Positions 1 to 8,675 of a stretch of 64,000 nt of DNA are shown here, in pieces. The translations under genes and the position numbers were made by a program. The notes under the pieces are model-generated. The model saw only the letters and a list, made by a program, of their open reading frames with translations, ran no database searches and was not told the DNA's origin. The stretch covers positions 4,912,001 through 4,976,000 of the forward strand of contig NZ_BNED01000005.1 in the NCBI RefSeq assembly GCF_016755875.1, written 5' to 3'. The DNA comes from Streptomyces spororaveus (GTDB lineage: Bacteria > Actinomycetota > Actinomycetes > Streptomycetales > Streptomycetaceae). Each line of letters starts with the position of its first letter. Position 1 is the first letter of the stretch.

Positions 1-666
1 ACGCGGCTCCCGGCGGAGGAGTTCGCCGAGATCCTGCTCCAGCGGCGTTTCCTGTCGCTCGCCTTCACCCCGGCCTACGACCTGGCGATCGACCTCCTGC
101 AGGACGAGGTGGGGCTGAGGACCGCCCGGAAGATCCTGCGCGAGGAGTACCCGGACGCCCGCGGGAACACGAAGTCGCACCGCGAGGACATGACGGACGA
201 CATGCTCCAGCTCGGGATCTCCCGCACTGCCCTCGTCCGTTCGCGGCCCACGGCGGCGACCAGGCGGGCCATCGAGGACACCTTCGCTCTCATCGCCGAC
301 GCGGGCGACCACGACCGCGCCGACCTCGTGCTTCTGACGGTCCTGCGCTTCTGGGGCGAGATCCTGGTTTCCGTCGAGTACGGGCGGCTGTGGGAGCGGA
401 TGGAGCCCCTGCTGGTGCACGACGGCGAGAACCGCTCGCGCTTCTACTACCCGCACCACTGGCACGACGCCAAGAAGCACTCGCTGGAGACCGTGAACCT
501 GCTGGCCACCAGCCACTCCGACCGGCTGGGCACCCGGCTGAGGGAGCTGCTCGGCGACGACGACGGGACGGTCGACTGCTTCAAGGACGCGGAGCGGCGC
601 TCGCTGCGGCTCAAGGCGGACTTCTACGACCAGTTCCTGCCGGCACTGGAGCGGGTCCCGAGCTGA
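1..666 (+). CDS. Unknown protein, 5' end cut by window
   Basis: The reading frame is open from the first base and ends at a TGA at 664-666, so at least 221 C-terminal residues are present and the true start lies upstream. The visible part is mostly helical, charged and soluble, with no signal peptide or membrane segment. It has acidic and histidine clusters (YGRLWERMEPLL, YYPHHWHDAKKH). The helical, E/H-bearing pattern loosely recalls heme-oxygenase/TenA-like folds, but I do not recognise the family and this is only a guess. No function is assigned. Confidence 0.75.
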   Translation, partial: TRLPAEEFAEILLQRRFLSLAFTPAYDLAIDLLQDEVGLRTARKILREEYPDARGNTKSHREDMTDDMLQLGISRTALVRSRPTAATRRAIEDTFALIADAGDHDRADLVLLTVLRFWGEILVSVEYGRLWERMEPLLVHDGENRSRFYYPHHWHDAKKHSLETVNLLATSHSDRLGTRLRELLGDDDGTVDCFKDAERRSLRLKADFYDQFLPALERVPS

Positions 667-717
667 AACGGCGCCCGCGGACGGCGCACCCGCGGCGGCC
701 GCGCCGGGCGGCCCGTA

Positions 718-731
718 CACCCGCACGGGTG
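718..731. promoter_or_regulatory. Perfect dyad upstream of VOC gene
   Basis: CACCCG-CA-CGGGTG is a perfect 6-bp dyad lying about 100 bp before the VOC gene. It is followed by GC-rich self-complementary sequence to about 775. It may be an operator, or part of the terminator of the preceding gene. The sequence does not decide between these. Confidence 0.25.
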
Positions 732-830
732 AAACCCCCCGCCCCCGGGGGTCCGTACGCCCGGGTGCGGGGGGAGGCTCGGCATCGTGGCAGCGACCTC
801 GTACCGCCGCCGTACCCCGGGAGGACCCCC

Positions 831-1616
831 ATGCTCGGCACCGACTTCACCACCGGATCACCCAACTGGCTCGACCTCGGTAGCCCGGACACCGGGGTGG
901 CCGCCGCGTTCTACGACGCCGTCCTGGGCTGGGAGTTCGTCTCCGCCGGGCCCGAGGCGGGTGGGTACGGGTTCTTCCAGGTGGACGGCAAGACCGTCGC
1001 CGCGCTCGGGCCGCTCACCGACGAGGGGGCCACGTCCGCCTGGATGCAGCACTTCATGAGCCCCGACATCCAGGCGACCACCGCGGCCGTGCGCGAGGGC
1101 GGCGGCACGGTCCGGATGGAGCCCATGGACGTCATGGGCGAGGGCTGGCTGGCCCAGTACACGGACCCGCAGGGCGCCGAGTTCGCCTGCTGGCAGCCCG
1201 GGAAGACCGGCGGACTCCAGCTGACCTCCGCCGACAACGCGCTGGTGTGGACCGAACTCCACGTCGCGGACCCCGTCGCCGACATCGCCTTCTACTCGGG
1301 GCTGTTCGGCTGGCGCAGCGCCGAGATGCCCGCGCCCGGAATGATGTACCGGGTGCTGAGCACCGCCGAAGGGGACCAGCAGGACGCCTCCTTCGGCGGG
1401 GCCGCCCCCTTCATGGGCGAGGGGGAGGGCGAGCGGGCGCGCTGGGTGCCCTACTTCATGGCGGCGGACGTCGACGCGACCGTCACCGCGGCCAAGTCGA
1501 ACGGCGGCTCCGTGGTCATGCCGGCCACCGACCTGCCCGAGGTCGGCCGGATCGCCTGGCTGGCCGACCCGGCCGGAGCGGTGTTCGCGCTGCTCAAGCC
1601 CGACCCGCGGATGTAG
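831..1616 (+). CDS. Two-domain VOC (glyoxalase/bleomycin-resistance fold) protein
   Basis: A 261-residue soluble protein made of two tandem VOC modules, about residues 1-125 and 135-258. Each carries the typical pattern of a metal-fold half (NWLDLGSPD..AAAFYDAVLGWEF, then WTELHVAD..DIAFYSGLFGW). The ATG at 831 is chosen because GGAGG lies at 820-824, 6 bases upstream; the frame stays open further upstream but without a good ribosome site. VOC proteins of this length in actinomycetes are mostly uncharacterised; some bind metal or hydrophobic ligands. It resembles the gene at 14545-15339 in length and layout, suggesting distant paralogues. It converges on the enoyl-CoA hydratase gene with only 7 bases between stops. 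Confidence 0.88.
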   Translation: MLGTDFTTGSPNWLDLGSPDTGVAAAFYDAVLGWEFVSAGPEAGGYGFFQVDGKTVAALGPLTDEGATSAWMQHFMSPDIQATTAAVREGGGTVRMEPMDVMGEGWLAQYTDPQGAEFACWQPGKTGGLQLTSADNALVWTELHVADPVADIAFYSGLFGWRSAEMPAPGMMYRVLSTAEGDQQDASFGGAAPFMGEGEGERARWVPYFMAADVDATVTAAKSNGGSVVMPATDLPEVGRIAWLADPAGAVFALLKPDPRM

Positions 1617-1623
1617 CGGACGG

Positions 1624-2439
1624 TCAGCGGCCGAGGTACTTGGGCGTGCGGCGCTCCACGAAGCTCGCCACGCCCTCGTTCGCGTCCGCCGTACCCATGT
1701 TGATCTCCTGCGCGGTGGCCTCGGCGGCCAGCGAGGCCGCCCGGTCACCGTCCAGGGAGGCGTTGACCAGCTGCTTGGTCATGGCCAGGGCCCGGGTGGG
1801 CCCCTGCGCGAGCCGCTCGGCCCACGCACGGGCCGTCGCCTCCAGCTCCTCGGCCGCGACCACCCGGTTGACCAGGCCCAGGCGCTGCGCCTCGGCGGCC
1901 GGGACGGCGTCCCCGAAGAACATCAGCTCCTTGGCCTTCTGCGGGCCGACGAGCCGGGGCAGCAGATACGCGCCCCCGCCGTCGGGGACCAGGCCGCGGC
2001 GGACGAACACCTCGATGAAGCGGGCCGGTTCGGCGGCGATCACGAGGTCGCAGGCGAGGGCGAGGTGCGCGCCGATACCGGCGGCCGTGCCGTTGACGGC
2101 GGCGAGTACGGGCTTCTCGCAGTCGAGCACGGCGGTGATCAGGCGCTGCGCACCGAGCCGGATCATGCGGGCGACGTCCCCGGCGACGCGCTCGCCGCCG
2201 GGGCTGCCGGGGACGCCGGGGCTGCCGCGCAGGTCGGCGCCCGCGCAGAAGCCCTTGCCGGTGGCGGTGACGACGACCGCGCGGACCGCCGGGTCGGCGG
2301 ACGCCTCGGCGAGCAGCGCGATGACGCGTTCGCGCTGGTCCCAGGTGACGGCGTTCATCGCCTCGGGGCGGTTGAGGGTGATCCAGGAGACGTTGTTCTC
2401 CGTGCGGTGGAGGACTTCGTCCTCGGGGTCGGCGGTCAT
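1624..2439 (-). CDS. Enoyl-CoA hydratase/isomerase (crotonase family), PaaG-like
   Basis: A 271-residue crotonase-fold enzyme with the oxyanion-hole region GKGFCAGADLRG near residue 70 and NGTAAGIGAHLALACD near 115-130. Most of the family uses two glutamates. Here the stretch FIEVFVRRGLVPDGGG has Asp where the second acid usually sits, a pattern seen in PaaG-type enoyl-CoA isomerases, so isomerisation rather than plain hydration is possible. The start is fixed by an AGGGGAG ribosome site in front of ATG 2439. It is the second gene of an operon with the acyl-CoA synthetase (59-base gap) whose promoter carries two copies of the CTGACG palindrome. Confidence 0.9.
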   Translation of the reverse strand: MTADPEDEVLHRTENNVSWITLNRPEAMNAVTWDQRERVIALLAEASADPAVRAVVVTATGKGFCAGADLRGSPGVPGSPGGERVAGDVARMIRLGAQRLITAVLDCEKPVLAAVNGTAAGIGAHLALACDLVIAAEPARFIEVFVRRGLVPDGGGAYLLPRLVGPQKAKELMFFGDAVPAAEAQRLGLVNRVVAAEELEATARAWAERLAQGPTRALAMTKQLVNASLDGDRAASLAAEATAQEINMGTADANEGVASFVERRTPKYLGR

Positions 2440-2498
2440 GGGTGAACTCCCCTTCGTGGGTGGACGGACGTGGCCGGGGCCGCCGGGCCGGCGCGGCG

Positions 2499-4733
2499 TC
2501 AGCGGCAGATGGCCAGGGCGTCCAGGGCCACCGCACCCTGGCCGCGGGGGAGGACCATCAGGGGGTTGATGTCCAGCTCGGACAGCTCGTCGCCGAGTTC
2601 GAGGGCCATCCGCTGGATGCGCAGGACGACCTCCACCAGGGCGTCCACATCGGCCGGGGGCGCCCCCCGTACGCCCTCCAGCAGTGCGTGCCCGCGCAGC
2701 TCCCGCAGCATCGCCCGCGCCTGGTCCTCGCCGAACGGCGGCACGCGGACCGCCGCGTCGTGCAGGACCTCCACCAGGACCCCGCCGAGGCCGACGGTCA
2801 CGGTGGGGCCGAAGAGGTCGTCCTGGGTCACGCCGACGACCATCTCCACGCCCCGCTCCACCATCTGGCAGACCAGGATCCCGTCGAGCGGCACGTTCTC
2901 GTAGCGCGCGATGTCGGTCAGCTCCCGGTACGCGTCTCGGATCTGGCTCGCCGAGGTCAGGCCGATCTTCACGAGGCCGAGCTCGGTCTTGTGGCCCAGC
3001 TGCGGGCCCGAGGCCTTCATCACGACCGGGTAGCCGACCAGCCCGGCCGCGCGGACCGCCGCCGCCGCGCTGGTCACCAGCTGCTCGCGGGGGACCCGTA
3101 TCCCGTAGGCGCGCAGGAGCTGCTTCGCCGCGTGCTCGCTGAGCTGCTGCGACGGCCGCATGAGGGCTTGCGCCTTGCGGTACGAGGGCGACGGCGTGCG
3201 CGGTGCGTCCTCGAACGGGGAGCGGTAGCCGGAGGTGAAGCGGTGGTGGCCGAGGTAGGCGCGTACGGCGGTGATGCAGTTGCCGAAGGTACGGAAGGTG
3301 GCCACGCGGGAGGAGCCGAGGAGGGTGGTGCGGTAGGCGTCCTCGGTGCCGACGGGGGAGCCCCAGATCACGCAGACCAGCTTGTCGCTCTGCTCGGCGG
3401 CGTCCACCAGGTCCTGCGCGAGCCTGTCGCTCATGGGCGGGAAGGGGCCGGTGATCGGGCAGATCAGGACGCCTACGGACGGGTCGGCGAGGATCGCGTC
3501 GATGATCTTCCGGCCGCGCCAGTCGCCGACCGGGTGGCCGCCGTTGTCGACCGGGTTGGCGACGTTCAGGTACCCGGGGATCCACTGGTGGAGCTCGTCC
3601 TGCTTGGCCTGCGAGAGGGTCGGCAGGGTCAGGCCCGCCTCGGTGGCCAGGTCGGAGAAGTGCGCCCCGGTGCCGCCGGAGATGGAGTAGACGACGACCC
3701 CGTCGGCCTTGGGCTTGCGGGCCCGGGCGAGCAGGGCGGCCGTGTCCTGGAGCTCGTCGAGACCGTCGACGCGGATGACGCCGAACTGGCGCATGGCGGC
3801 GTCCACGACGGTGTCGGCGCCGGTCAGCTTCCCGGTGTGGGAGGCGGCCATGCGCGCGCCGGTCTCGGTGCGGCCGACCTTGACGGCGACGACGGGGACG
3901 CCGTTGCGGGCGGCCCGGTCGGCGGCGAGCAGGAAGGACCGGCCGTCCTTGAGGCCCTCCACGTAGCAGGCGATGGCCCCGACCTCGGGCTGCTCGGCGA
4001 AGTAGGAGATGAAGTCGGAGGTCTCCAGGTCCGCCTCGTTGCCGGTGGGTGCCCAGTGGGAGAGCCGGATGCCCAGTTCCTGGAGGGTGTAGACGGGCCG
4101 GCCCTGATGGCCCGACTGGGTGATGAGCGCGATCGCCGGGCCGTCGAGGTCCTCGCGGAACTCCTCGAAGGCGTTGAGGTTGGTGTTGGGGCCCAGCAGG
4201 CGCAGGCCGGAGCCCCGGACGGCGGCGCCGAGCCGCTCCTGGGCGGCGGCGCCCGTCTCGCCGGTCTCGGCGAAGCCGGAGGCGAAGGCGACCGCGAACT
4301 TGACCTTGGTCTCGGCCAGTTGCTCGATGACGGGGAGCGGGTCGGCGACGAGGAGGACGGCGAGGTCCACCTGTTCGGGGAGGTCGGCCACGGAGGCGTG
4401 GCAGGTCAGCCCGAAGACGGTGGGGCGGGTGGGGTGCACGGGGTGGATCCGGGCACCGACGCGCCCCGCCCAGGCGATGAGCTGGCGGGTGATGCCGGTG
4501 TTCGGCCGGCCCTCCGTGTCGGAGGCGCCGATGACGGCCACGGATTCGGGCCGGAAGAACCGGTCCAGGTCGGGCACGTCGGCGTGCAGCGGGCGTCCGC
4601 TGACGTCCAGGGCGGCCGCGTCGTCGGCGGAGGGGGCCGCCGACGAGTGGACGGCGGTCCTGGGAGACTCCCCGCAGGCCTCGACACGTGCGCGGAAGTC
4701 GGTGGTGAGGGTGCCGTGAGTAGATCCAAGCAT
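2499..4733 (-). CDS. Acyl-CoA synthetase, ADP-forming (acetate-CoA ligase family)
   Basis: A 744-residue protein with the domain order of NDP-forming acyl-CoA synthetases. An N-terminal CoA-binding Rossmann domain (FFRPESVAVIGASD, about residues 58-190) is followed by a succinyl-CoA-ligase-like middle region (about 195-500), then a C-terminal ATP-grasp domain (about 515-740, with GYPVVMKASGP and ELDINPL). Such enzymes form acyl-CoA from a carboxylic acid with ATP giving ADP and phosphate; a few members are protein acetyltransferases, but no GNAT domain is present here. It is the first gene of the operon with the crotonase. Two CTGACG palindromes lie 47-85 bp before the start, so it should be repressed by the TetR-type regulator together with the other acyl-CoA genes. 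The substrate is unknown. Confidence 0.92.
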   Translation of the reverse strand: MLGSTHGTLTTDFRARVEACGESPRTAVHSSAAPSADDAAALDVSGRPLHADVPDLDRFFRPESVAVIGASDTEGRPNTGITRQLIAWAGRVGARIHPVHPTRPTVFGLTCHASVADLPEQVDLAVLLVADPLPVIEQLAETKVKFAVAFASGFAETGETGAAAQERLGAAVRGSGLRLLGPNTNLNAFEEFREDLDGPAIALITQSGHQGRPVYTLQELGIRLSHWAPTGNEADLETSDFISYFAEQPEVGAIACYVEGLKDGRSFLLAADRAARNGVPVVAVKVGRTETGARMAASHTGKLTGADTVVDAAMRQFGVIRVDGLDELQDTAALLARARKPKADGVVVYSISGGTGAHFSDLATEAGLTLPTLSQAKQDELHQWIPGYLNVANPVDNGGHPVGDWRGRKIIDAILADPSVGVLICPITGPFPPMSDRLAQDLVDAAEQSDKLVCVIWGSPVGTEDAYRTTLLGSSRVATFRTFGNCITAVRAYLGHHRFTSGYRSPFEDAPRTPSPSYRKAQALMRPSQQLSEHAAKQLLRAYGIRVPREQLVTSAAAAVRAAGLVGYPVVMKASGPQLGHKTELGLVKIGLTSASQIRDAYRELTDIARYENVPLDGILVCQMVERGVEMVVGVTQDDLFGPTVTVGLGGVLVEVLHDAAVRVPPFGEDQARAMLRELRGHALLEGVRGAPPADVDALVEVVLRIQRMALELGDELSELDINPLMVLPRGQGAVALDALAICR

Positions 4734-4779
4734 CGTTGCCGCCCACTCCTGCTCGATGAACCTCGATGGAACTCGATAA

Positions 4780-4794
4780 CTGACGTGCAGTCAG
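4780..4794. promoter_or_regulatory. TetR-type operator, site A
   Basis: CTGACGTGCAGTCAG has perfect 5-bp arms CTGAC/GTCAG around GTGCA. It lies 47 bp upstream of the acyl-CoA synthetase start. Its centre is 24 bp from site B, about two helical turns plus a little, which would let two dimers bind side by side. Confidence 0.8.
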
Positions 4795-4803
4795 ATTACT
4801 TAA

Positions 4804-4818
4804 CTGACGTGCCGTCAG
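4804..4818. promoter_or_regulatory. TetR-type operator, site B
   Basis: CTGACGTGCCGTCAG has perfect 6-bp arms around TGC. This is the second copy in the acyl-CoA synthetase promoter and, with site C, the cleanest match to the window consensus CTGACGNNNCGTCAG. Confidence 0.82.
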
Positions 4819-4983
4819 GAACAGGGCTGCGCAGGAAAGGTGTGGAGGTGGTGTGGTGAAGTGAACGGTGACAGATCCCGCCGGGACCGGTCCAGGGCGC
4901 GATTCGGCCGACCCGGACCGGCGGGCCGGTGGGGCCGGCGGGCCGGCGGGGCCGGTGGGTCGGTCCGGGCCGGCGGGCCGGTC

Positions 4984-5556
4984 TCAGAGCAGCGCCGACT
5001 CCACCCGGCCGGTGAAGGCGCCGCCCACCTGTTCCGCCAGCCAGTGGATGCGGGCGGTGTGTGCGGGCCAGGCGGCGTTCTTCACGTGCACGTGCACGGT
5101 GTGGTCCCCGAACAGTTCGTCCTGGAACAGGTCGCGCGAGTTAACCGACAGCGTGAGGTACGCGTACTTCTGCGAGACGCGTTCCAGCCCGGCCGCGGGC
5201 ACCTCGGGCCAGGCGTCCAGGTCGAAGCGGACGGCCGCGGGATCGGAACCCAGCGCGGCGATGAACGGCTCGGCGAGATCGAGCGGGTGGCACCAGTCGA
5301 ACACCCGGATCGGCAGGCACCGCGCCGGGTCGTCGCCGGCGTCCGACGAACCGTGCGCGCCCCCGGGCGAAGAGGACCATTTGAGGCCGGGCAGCAGCCC
5401 GAGCAGGCGCGCCAGGACTTCCGGCGACCGGATCACCGCTTCGAAGTCGACCTCCGAGTTCACGGTGTCGGCGATGTCCAGCAGGGTGCGCACGGCCCGC
5501 AGTGCCTCCCCCAGGTCGGGGGTCGTCAGGATGGCGGCGGCGTCGGAGTTGCTCAT
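4984..5556 (-). CDS. Unknown protein coupled to flavin monooxygenase
   Basis: A 190-residue soluble protein without signal peptide or membrane segment. I do not recognise it. It is Asp/Ala/Leu-rich, with a conserved-looking C-terminal half (ERVSQKYAYLTLSVNSRD, FGDHTVHVHVKNAAW). Its ATG overlaps the stop of the monooxygenase by ATGA, so the two are translationally coupled. That gives the only functional hint: a partner, chaperone or downstream step of that enzyme. The 3' flank (4905-4980) is a run of GGCCGGCGGG-like repeats. Confidence 0.75.
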   Translation of the reverse strand: MSNSDAAAILTTPDLGEALRAVRTLLDIADTVNSEVDFEAVIRSPEVLARLLGLLPGLKWSSSPGGAHGSSDAGDDPARCLPIRVFDWCHPLDLAEPFIAALGSDPAAVRFDLDAWPEVPAAGLERVSQKYAYLTLSVNSRDLFQDELFGDHTVHVHVKNAAWPAHTARIHWLAEQVGGAFTGRVESALL

Positions 5557-6737
5557 CGTGTCCCCTTGGCGGCACGGCGGGCGACCGCCTTGGCGATCTT
5601 CTCCGCGTCCATGGCCATCTCCCGGAACATCCCGCTGATGGGGTTGGAGAAGCCGGTGAAGTACAGGCCGCGGGCCTGCTCGGGGGTGCGGGCGCCCTGC
5701 GCGCGGGGCAGGCCGCCCTCGTCGAGCACCCCGAGGTGGCCGACCAGCCCCTCCAGCGCCCGGCGGTAGCCGGTCGCCGCGATCACCGTGTCCGGGGCGA
5801 TCCGCGAGCCGTCCGCGAGTACCACCTCGGCGCCGTCGAAGGCCTCGACGGCGGCCACCGGTTCCACCTTGCCGCCGCGGACGGCGTCGACCAGCCCGAC
5901 GTCCTGAACCGGTATCGACCCCTGCTTGACCCTGCGGTACAGGCCGGTGTCCGGGCGCGGAAGCCCGTAGGCGGACAGGTCCGGGACGGAGACCCCGGCG
6001 ATGAGCACCGCCAGCCGGTCCACGACCGGCGCGGGCAGCCGCCGCGCGAGGATCCCGCTGCGCTGGGCCGGCCAGCCCGCGGTGGCACGGCGCATGATGT
6101 GCGGCGCGGTGCGCACCGCGAGCCGCACCCGGGCCGCGCCGCCCTCGACGAGGTCGACGGCTATCTCGGCGCCGGTGTTGCCGACGCCGACGACGAGGAC
6201 GTCCTGGCCCGCGTACGGCTGGGGATTGCGGTATTCGCGGGCGTGCAGCAGCCGGCCCTCGTACGCGTCCCGGCCCGGCCAGTCGGGGAGTGCGGGGGTG
6301 TGGTTGTACCCGGTGGCGACGACCACGGCCGCGGCCGCCAGCTCCCGGCCGCCGCTGGCGTGCAGGATCCAGCCCTCCTCGCCCTCGGGCGCGGGCTCGA
6401 TCCGGGTCACCTCGACGCCGGTCACCAGCTCCAGCTCGTGGAACTCGGCGTACTTCTCCAGGTAGCGCACGACGTTGTCGCGGGAGACCCAGCGCCCGAA
6501 GCGGCGCGGCATGGCCAGGCCGGGCAGGGCCGAGAGCCGGCGCGTGGTGTGCAGGTGCAGCCGGTCGTAGTGCTGCCGCCAGGAGGCACCGACCGCGTCG
6601 GACTTCTCGACGACGACCGCGCGTACCCCGCGGGCGCGCAGCGCGGCGGCCGCGGCGAGGCCGCCGGGGCCGGCCCCGATGACGTACACGGGGCGGGGCT
6701 GGGTGGTCATGTCGGGTGCTGTGGGGTCTCCGGGCAT
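5553..6737 (-). CDS. FAD-dependent monooxygenase, FMO/Baeyer-Villiger type
   Basis: About 394 residues. An FAD-binding Rossmann motif VIGAGPGG is at residues 19-26, followed by a second NADPH-binding motif VVGVGNTGAE near 190 and a C-terminal ATGYR motif. Between them YEGRLLHAREY fits the FxGxxxHxxx(Y/F) fingerprint of flavin monooxygenases and Baeyer-Villiger enzymes. Such enzymes oxygenate N/S atoms or insert oxygen next to a ketone. ATG 6737 and ATG 6710 are both possible starts; neither has a strong ribosome site, and the shorter form begins nine residues later. It diverges from the DoxX gene, and operator C lies 148 bp upstream, so it may belong to the TetR regulon. Confidence 0.85.
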   Translation of the reverse strand: MPGDPTAPDMTTQPRPVYVIGAGPGGLAAAAALRARGVRAVVVEKSDAVGASWRQHYDRLHLHTTRRLSALPGLAMPRRFGRWVSRDNVVRYLEKYAEFHELELVTGVEVTRIEPAPEGEEGWILHASGGRELAAAAVVVATGYNHTPALPDWPGRDAYEGRLLHAREYRNPQPYAGQDVLVVGVGNTGAEIAVDLVEGGAARVRLAVRTAPHIMRRATAGWPAQRSGILARRLPAPVVDRLAVLIAGVSVPDLSAYGLPRPDTGLYRRVKQGSIPVQDVGLVDAVRGGKVEPVAAVEAFDGAEVVLADGSRIAPDTVIAATGYRRALEGLVGHLGVLDEGGLPRAQGARTPEQARGLYFTGFSNPISGMFREMAMDAEKIAKAVARRAAKGTR

Positions 6738-6884
6738 GAGGTGTGATCGTATCGCCACGCTGGGTTGATGGGTCTCGGTCGGGCGGGGAATCGATTGCGG
6801 ATCGATCACGGCGCGCGGAACGCCCGCGGCGCCGTGGATCCGCGGCCGGCCGGGGCCTTGCGCGATCGCGCCGGATCCGCTCAA

Positions 6885-6899
6885 CTGACGTACCGTCAG
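6885..6899. promoter_or_regulatory. TetR-type operator, site C
   Basis: CTGACGTACCGTCAG has perfect 6-bp arms. It lies 43 bp upstream of the DoxX start, in the divergent gap with the flavin monooxygenase, so it could control both directions. Confidence 0.82.
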
Positions 6900-6941
6900 A
6901 TAGAGCGTGCGCGTCGATCGCGAGAGGGGTGGGGGCCGCCG

Positions 6942-7394
6942 ATGCAGACCATCTGGCTCAGTGGGGCCGAATGGCTCGCCGTGCTCCGGATAGGCCTCGG
7001 CCTGTGGTGGCTGGAGAGCTGGCGGCACAAGGACAAGAAGGGCTGGTTCGAGCGCGGCACCGGCATCGCCTGGGCCGCCGACGTCGCCGGCAAACACCGC
7101 TGGACCTTCGTCAAGGGCGGCTTCGAGCTGGTCGTCGCGCCGCGGCCGAAGGCGATGGCGTACATCGTCGTCTACGCGGAACTCGCCCTCGGGCTGGGCC
7201 TGGTACTCGGCTTCCTCACCCCGGTCGCACTGGCCGGCGGCCTCCTGCTGAACCTGCTCTACCTCGTGCTGATGATCCACGACTGGGCCGAGCAGGGCCA
7301 GAACGCGATGATGGCACTCATCTCGCTCGTCGCCCTCCTCGCCATGTCCTGGCAGACCTGGTCCCTCGACGCGGCGATCGGACTCTTCCTGTGA
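6942..7394 (+). CDS. DoxX-family membrane protein
   Basis: A 150-residue protein with about four hydrophobic segments (ending about residues 22, 85, 110 and 148) and the DoxX-like N-terminus (AEWLAVLRIGLGLWWLESW). DoxX proteins are small membrane subunits linked to quinone or thiosulphate metabolism or to redox stress; the role of this one is unknown. ATG 6942 follows a G-rich ribosome site (GAGGGGTGGGGG). The frame is open upstream but would cross the operator. It is the first gene of a two-gene operon with the OB-fold protein, coupled by a GTGA overlap. Confidence 0.82.
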   Translation: MQTIWLSGAEWLAVLRIGLGLWWLESWRHKDKKGWFERGTGIAWAADVAGKHRWTFVKGGFELVVAPRPKAMAYIVVYAELALGLGLVLGFLTPVALAGGLLLNLLYLVLMIHDWAEQGQNAMMALISLVALLAMSWQTWSLDAAIGLFL

Positions 7395-7813
7395 CCGGCA
7401 CGGCGCGGTACGACCTCCCCGAGGCCGACGCGTTCACCCGCCCCTACTGGGACGCGGCGGCCGCGGGACGGCTGCTGCTGCGGCGCTGCGCCGACTGCGG
7501 GCGGGCGCACCACTACCCGCGCGAGTTCTGCCCGTTCTGCTGGGCGGGCGAGGACCGCGTGACCTGGGAGAGCGCCGGCGGCCGGGCGACCCTCTACACG
7601 TGGTCGGTGATCCACCGCAACGACCTCCCGCCCTTCGGCACGCGCGTCCCGTACACGGCGGCGGTCGTCGACCTCGCCGAGGGCCCGCGGATGATGACCG
7701 AGGTGGTGGACTGCGAGGCGGCGGAGCTGCGCATCGGCATGCCGCTGGCGGTCACCTTCCGCGAGGCGGCGGACGGGGTGTGGGTGGCGGTCTTCCGGCC
7801 GGCGCCCGACTGA
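7391..7813 (+). CDS. OB-fold / zinc-ribbon protein (DUF35 family)
   Basis: A 140-residue protein with an N-terminal helix, a rubredoxin-like zinc ribbon with two CxxC pairs (CADCG then CPFC, residues about 36-53) and a C-terminal OB fold that binds acyl-CoA in characterised relatives. DUF35 proteins work as partners of thiolase-like enzymes, for example in steroid side-chain cleavage. GTG 7391 overlaps the DoxX stop. The likely thiolase partner in the window is the orphan at 10398-11615, which has no adjacent DUF35 gene. Confidence 0.9.
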   Translation: MTGTARYDLPEADAFTRPYWDAAAAGRLLLRRCADCGRAHHYPREFCPFCWAGEDRVTWESAGGRATLYTWSVIHRNDLPPFGTRVPYTAAVVDLAEGPRMMTEVVDCEAAELRIGMPLAVTFREAADGVWVAVFRPAPD

Positions 7814-7836
7814 GGGCCTCCACCGGGCGGCGGCGG

Positions 7837-8559
7837 TCAGGGCCAGAGCAGCTCGCGGTCCCAGGAGCCCTCCGCGGTACGGGAGTACCGCAGGCGGACG
7901 TGCCGGCGCGCGGCATCCCCCTGGAAGAACTCCACCTCGGCGGGATCCAGCACGTACCGCGTCCACGTCGGAGCCGGCGCGTCCGGCTCGGCTCCGGCCC
8001 GCTCCCAGGCCGCCGCCGAGACCCGCGCCAGCTCCTCCACGGAGCCGAGCACCTCGCTCTGCCGGCCCGTGAGCGCGGCGGCGAGCGCGCCGCGCGAGCG
8101 GACCGCCAGGTCCGCCCGGCTCTCCTCGGGCCCGCAGGCGCTGACCCGGCCCCGCACGCGGACCTGGCGGCCCACGGACGGCCAGTAGAACCCGAGCGCC
8201 GCCTCCGGCCGCCCGGCCAGCTGCACGCCCTTGGCGCTGGTGGCGTGCGAGGCGAAGTGCCAGCCGCGCGCGTCGGCCTCGTGCAGCATCAGCGTCCGCA
8301 CGTCGGGCCGCCCCTGCCCGTCCACGGTGGCCAGACTCATGGTGTGCGGCTCCAACTGCCCCGCCCGCGCGGCATGCACGAACCACTCCCGGAACAGCGC
8401 CACGGGCTCACCGGGCGCGGCCGCGGTATCGAACCCGGGGAGCGGGGAGTCCCACACGCGCAGGGAATGCAGGGTGGCGTGGAAGACGTCACTGCTGATC
8501 TCGCCGGGCTCACCGGTCTCGTGGATCTCGCCGATCTCGCTGCTGCTCATGGGGCCCAT
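7837..8559 (-). CDS. Pyridoxamine 5'-phosphate oxidase family protein
   Basis: A 240-residue split-barrel flavoprotein with the PNPOx core. AGQLEPHTMSLATVDGQGRPDVRTLMLHE (about residues 66-95) is followed by FASHATSAKGVQLAGRPEAAL and a C-terminal PNPOx dimerisation part ending RYSRTAEGSWDRELLWP. The canonical enzyme makes pyridoxal 5'-phosphate with FMN. The C-terminus here lacks the usual RLAP ending of PdxH, so the substrate may differ. A start at 8550 (MSSSEIG) is as likely as 8559. It converges on the OB-fold gene. Confidence 0.82.
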   Translation of the reverse strand: MGPMSSSEIGEIHETGEPGEISSDVFHATLHSLRVWDSPLPGFDTAAAPGEPVALFREWFVHAARAGQLEPHTMSLATVDGQGRPDVRTLMLHEADARGWHFASHATSAKGVQLAGRPEAALGFYWPSVGRQVRVRGRVSACGPEESRADLAVRSRGALAAALTGRQSEVLGSVEELARVSAAAWERAGAEPDAPAPTWTRYVLDPAEVEFFQGDAARRHVRLRYSRTAEGSWDRELLWP

Positions 8560-8675
8560 GGAACAGCAGGACGGGCCCGGCAGGCCAGTGGGGGCGGGCC
8601 GGGGCTCCGGGCGCGCGGGGCCGGGCGGCGGGGGGTCGGTTGGCGGGGCGGGGGCTGCGGAGGGGCGGTTCCGCT

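Noticed and set aside
1624..4746. A 1040-codon open frame running through both the crotonase and the acyl-CoA synthetase region
   Set aside because: Its lower part is the real crotonase frame; the upper part is an Arg/Pro/Gly-rich shadow of the acyl-CoA synthetase, whose own frame has intact domains. It is not a fusion protein.
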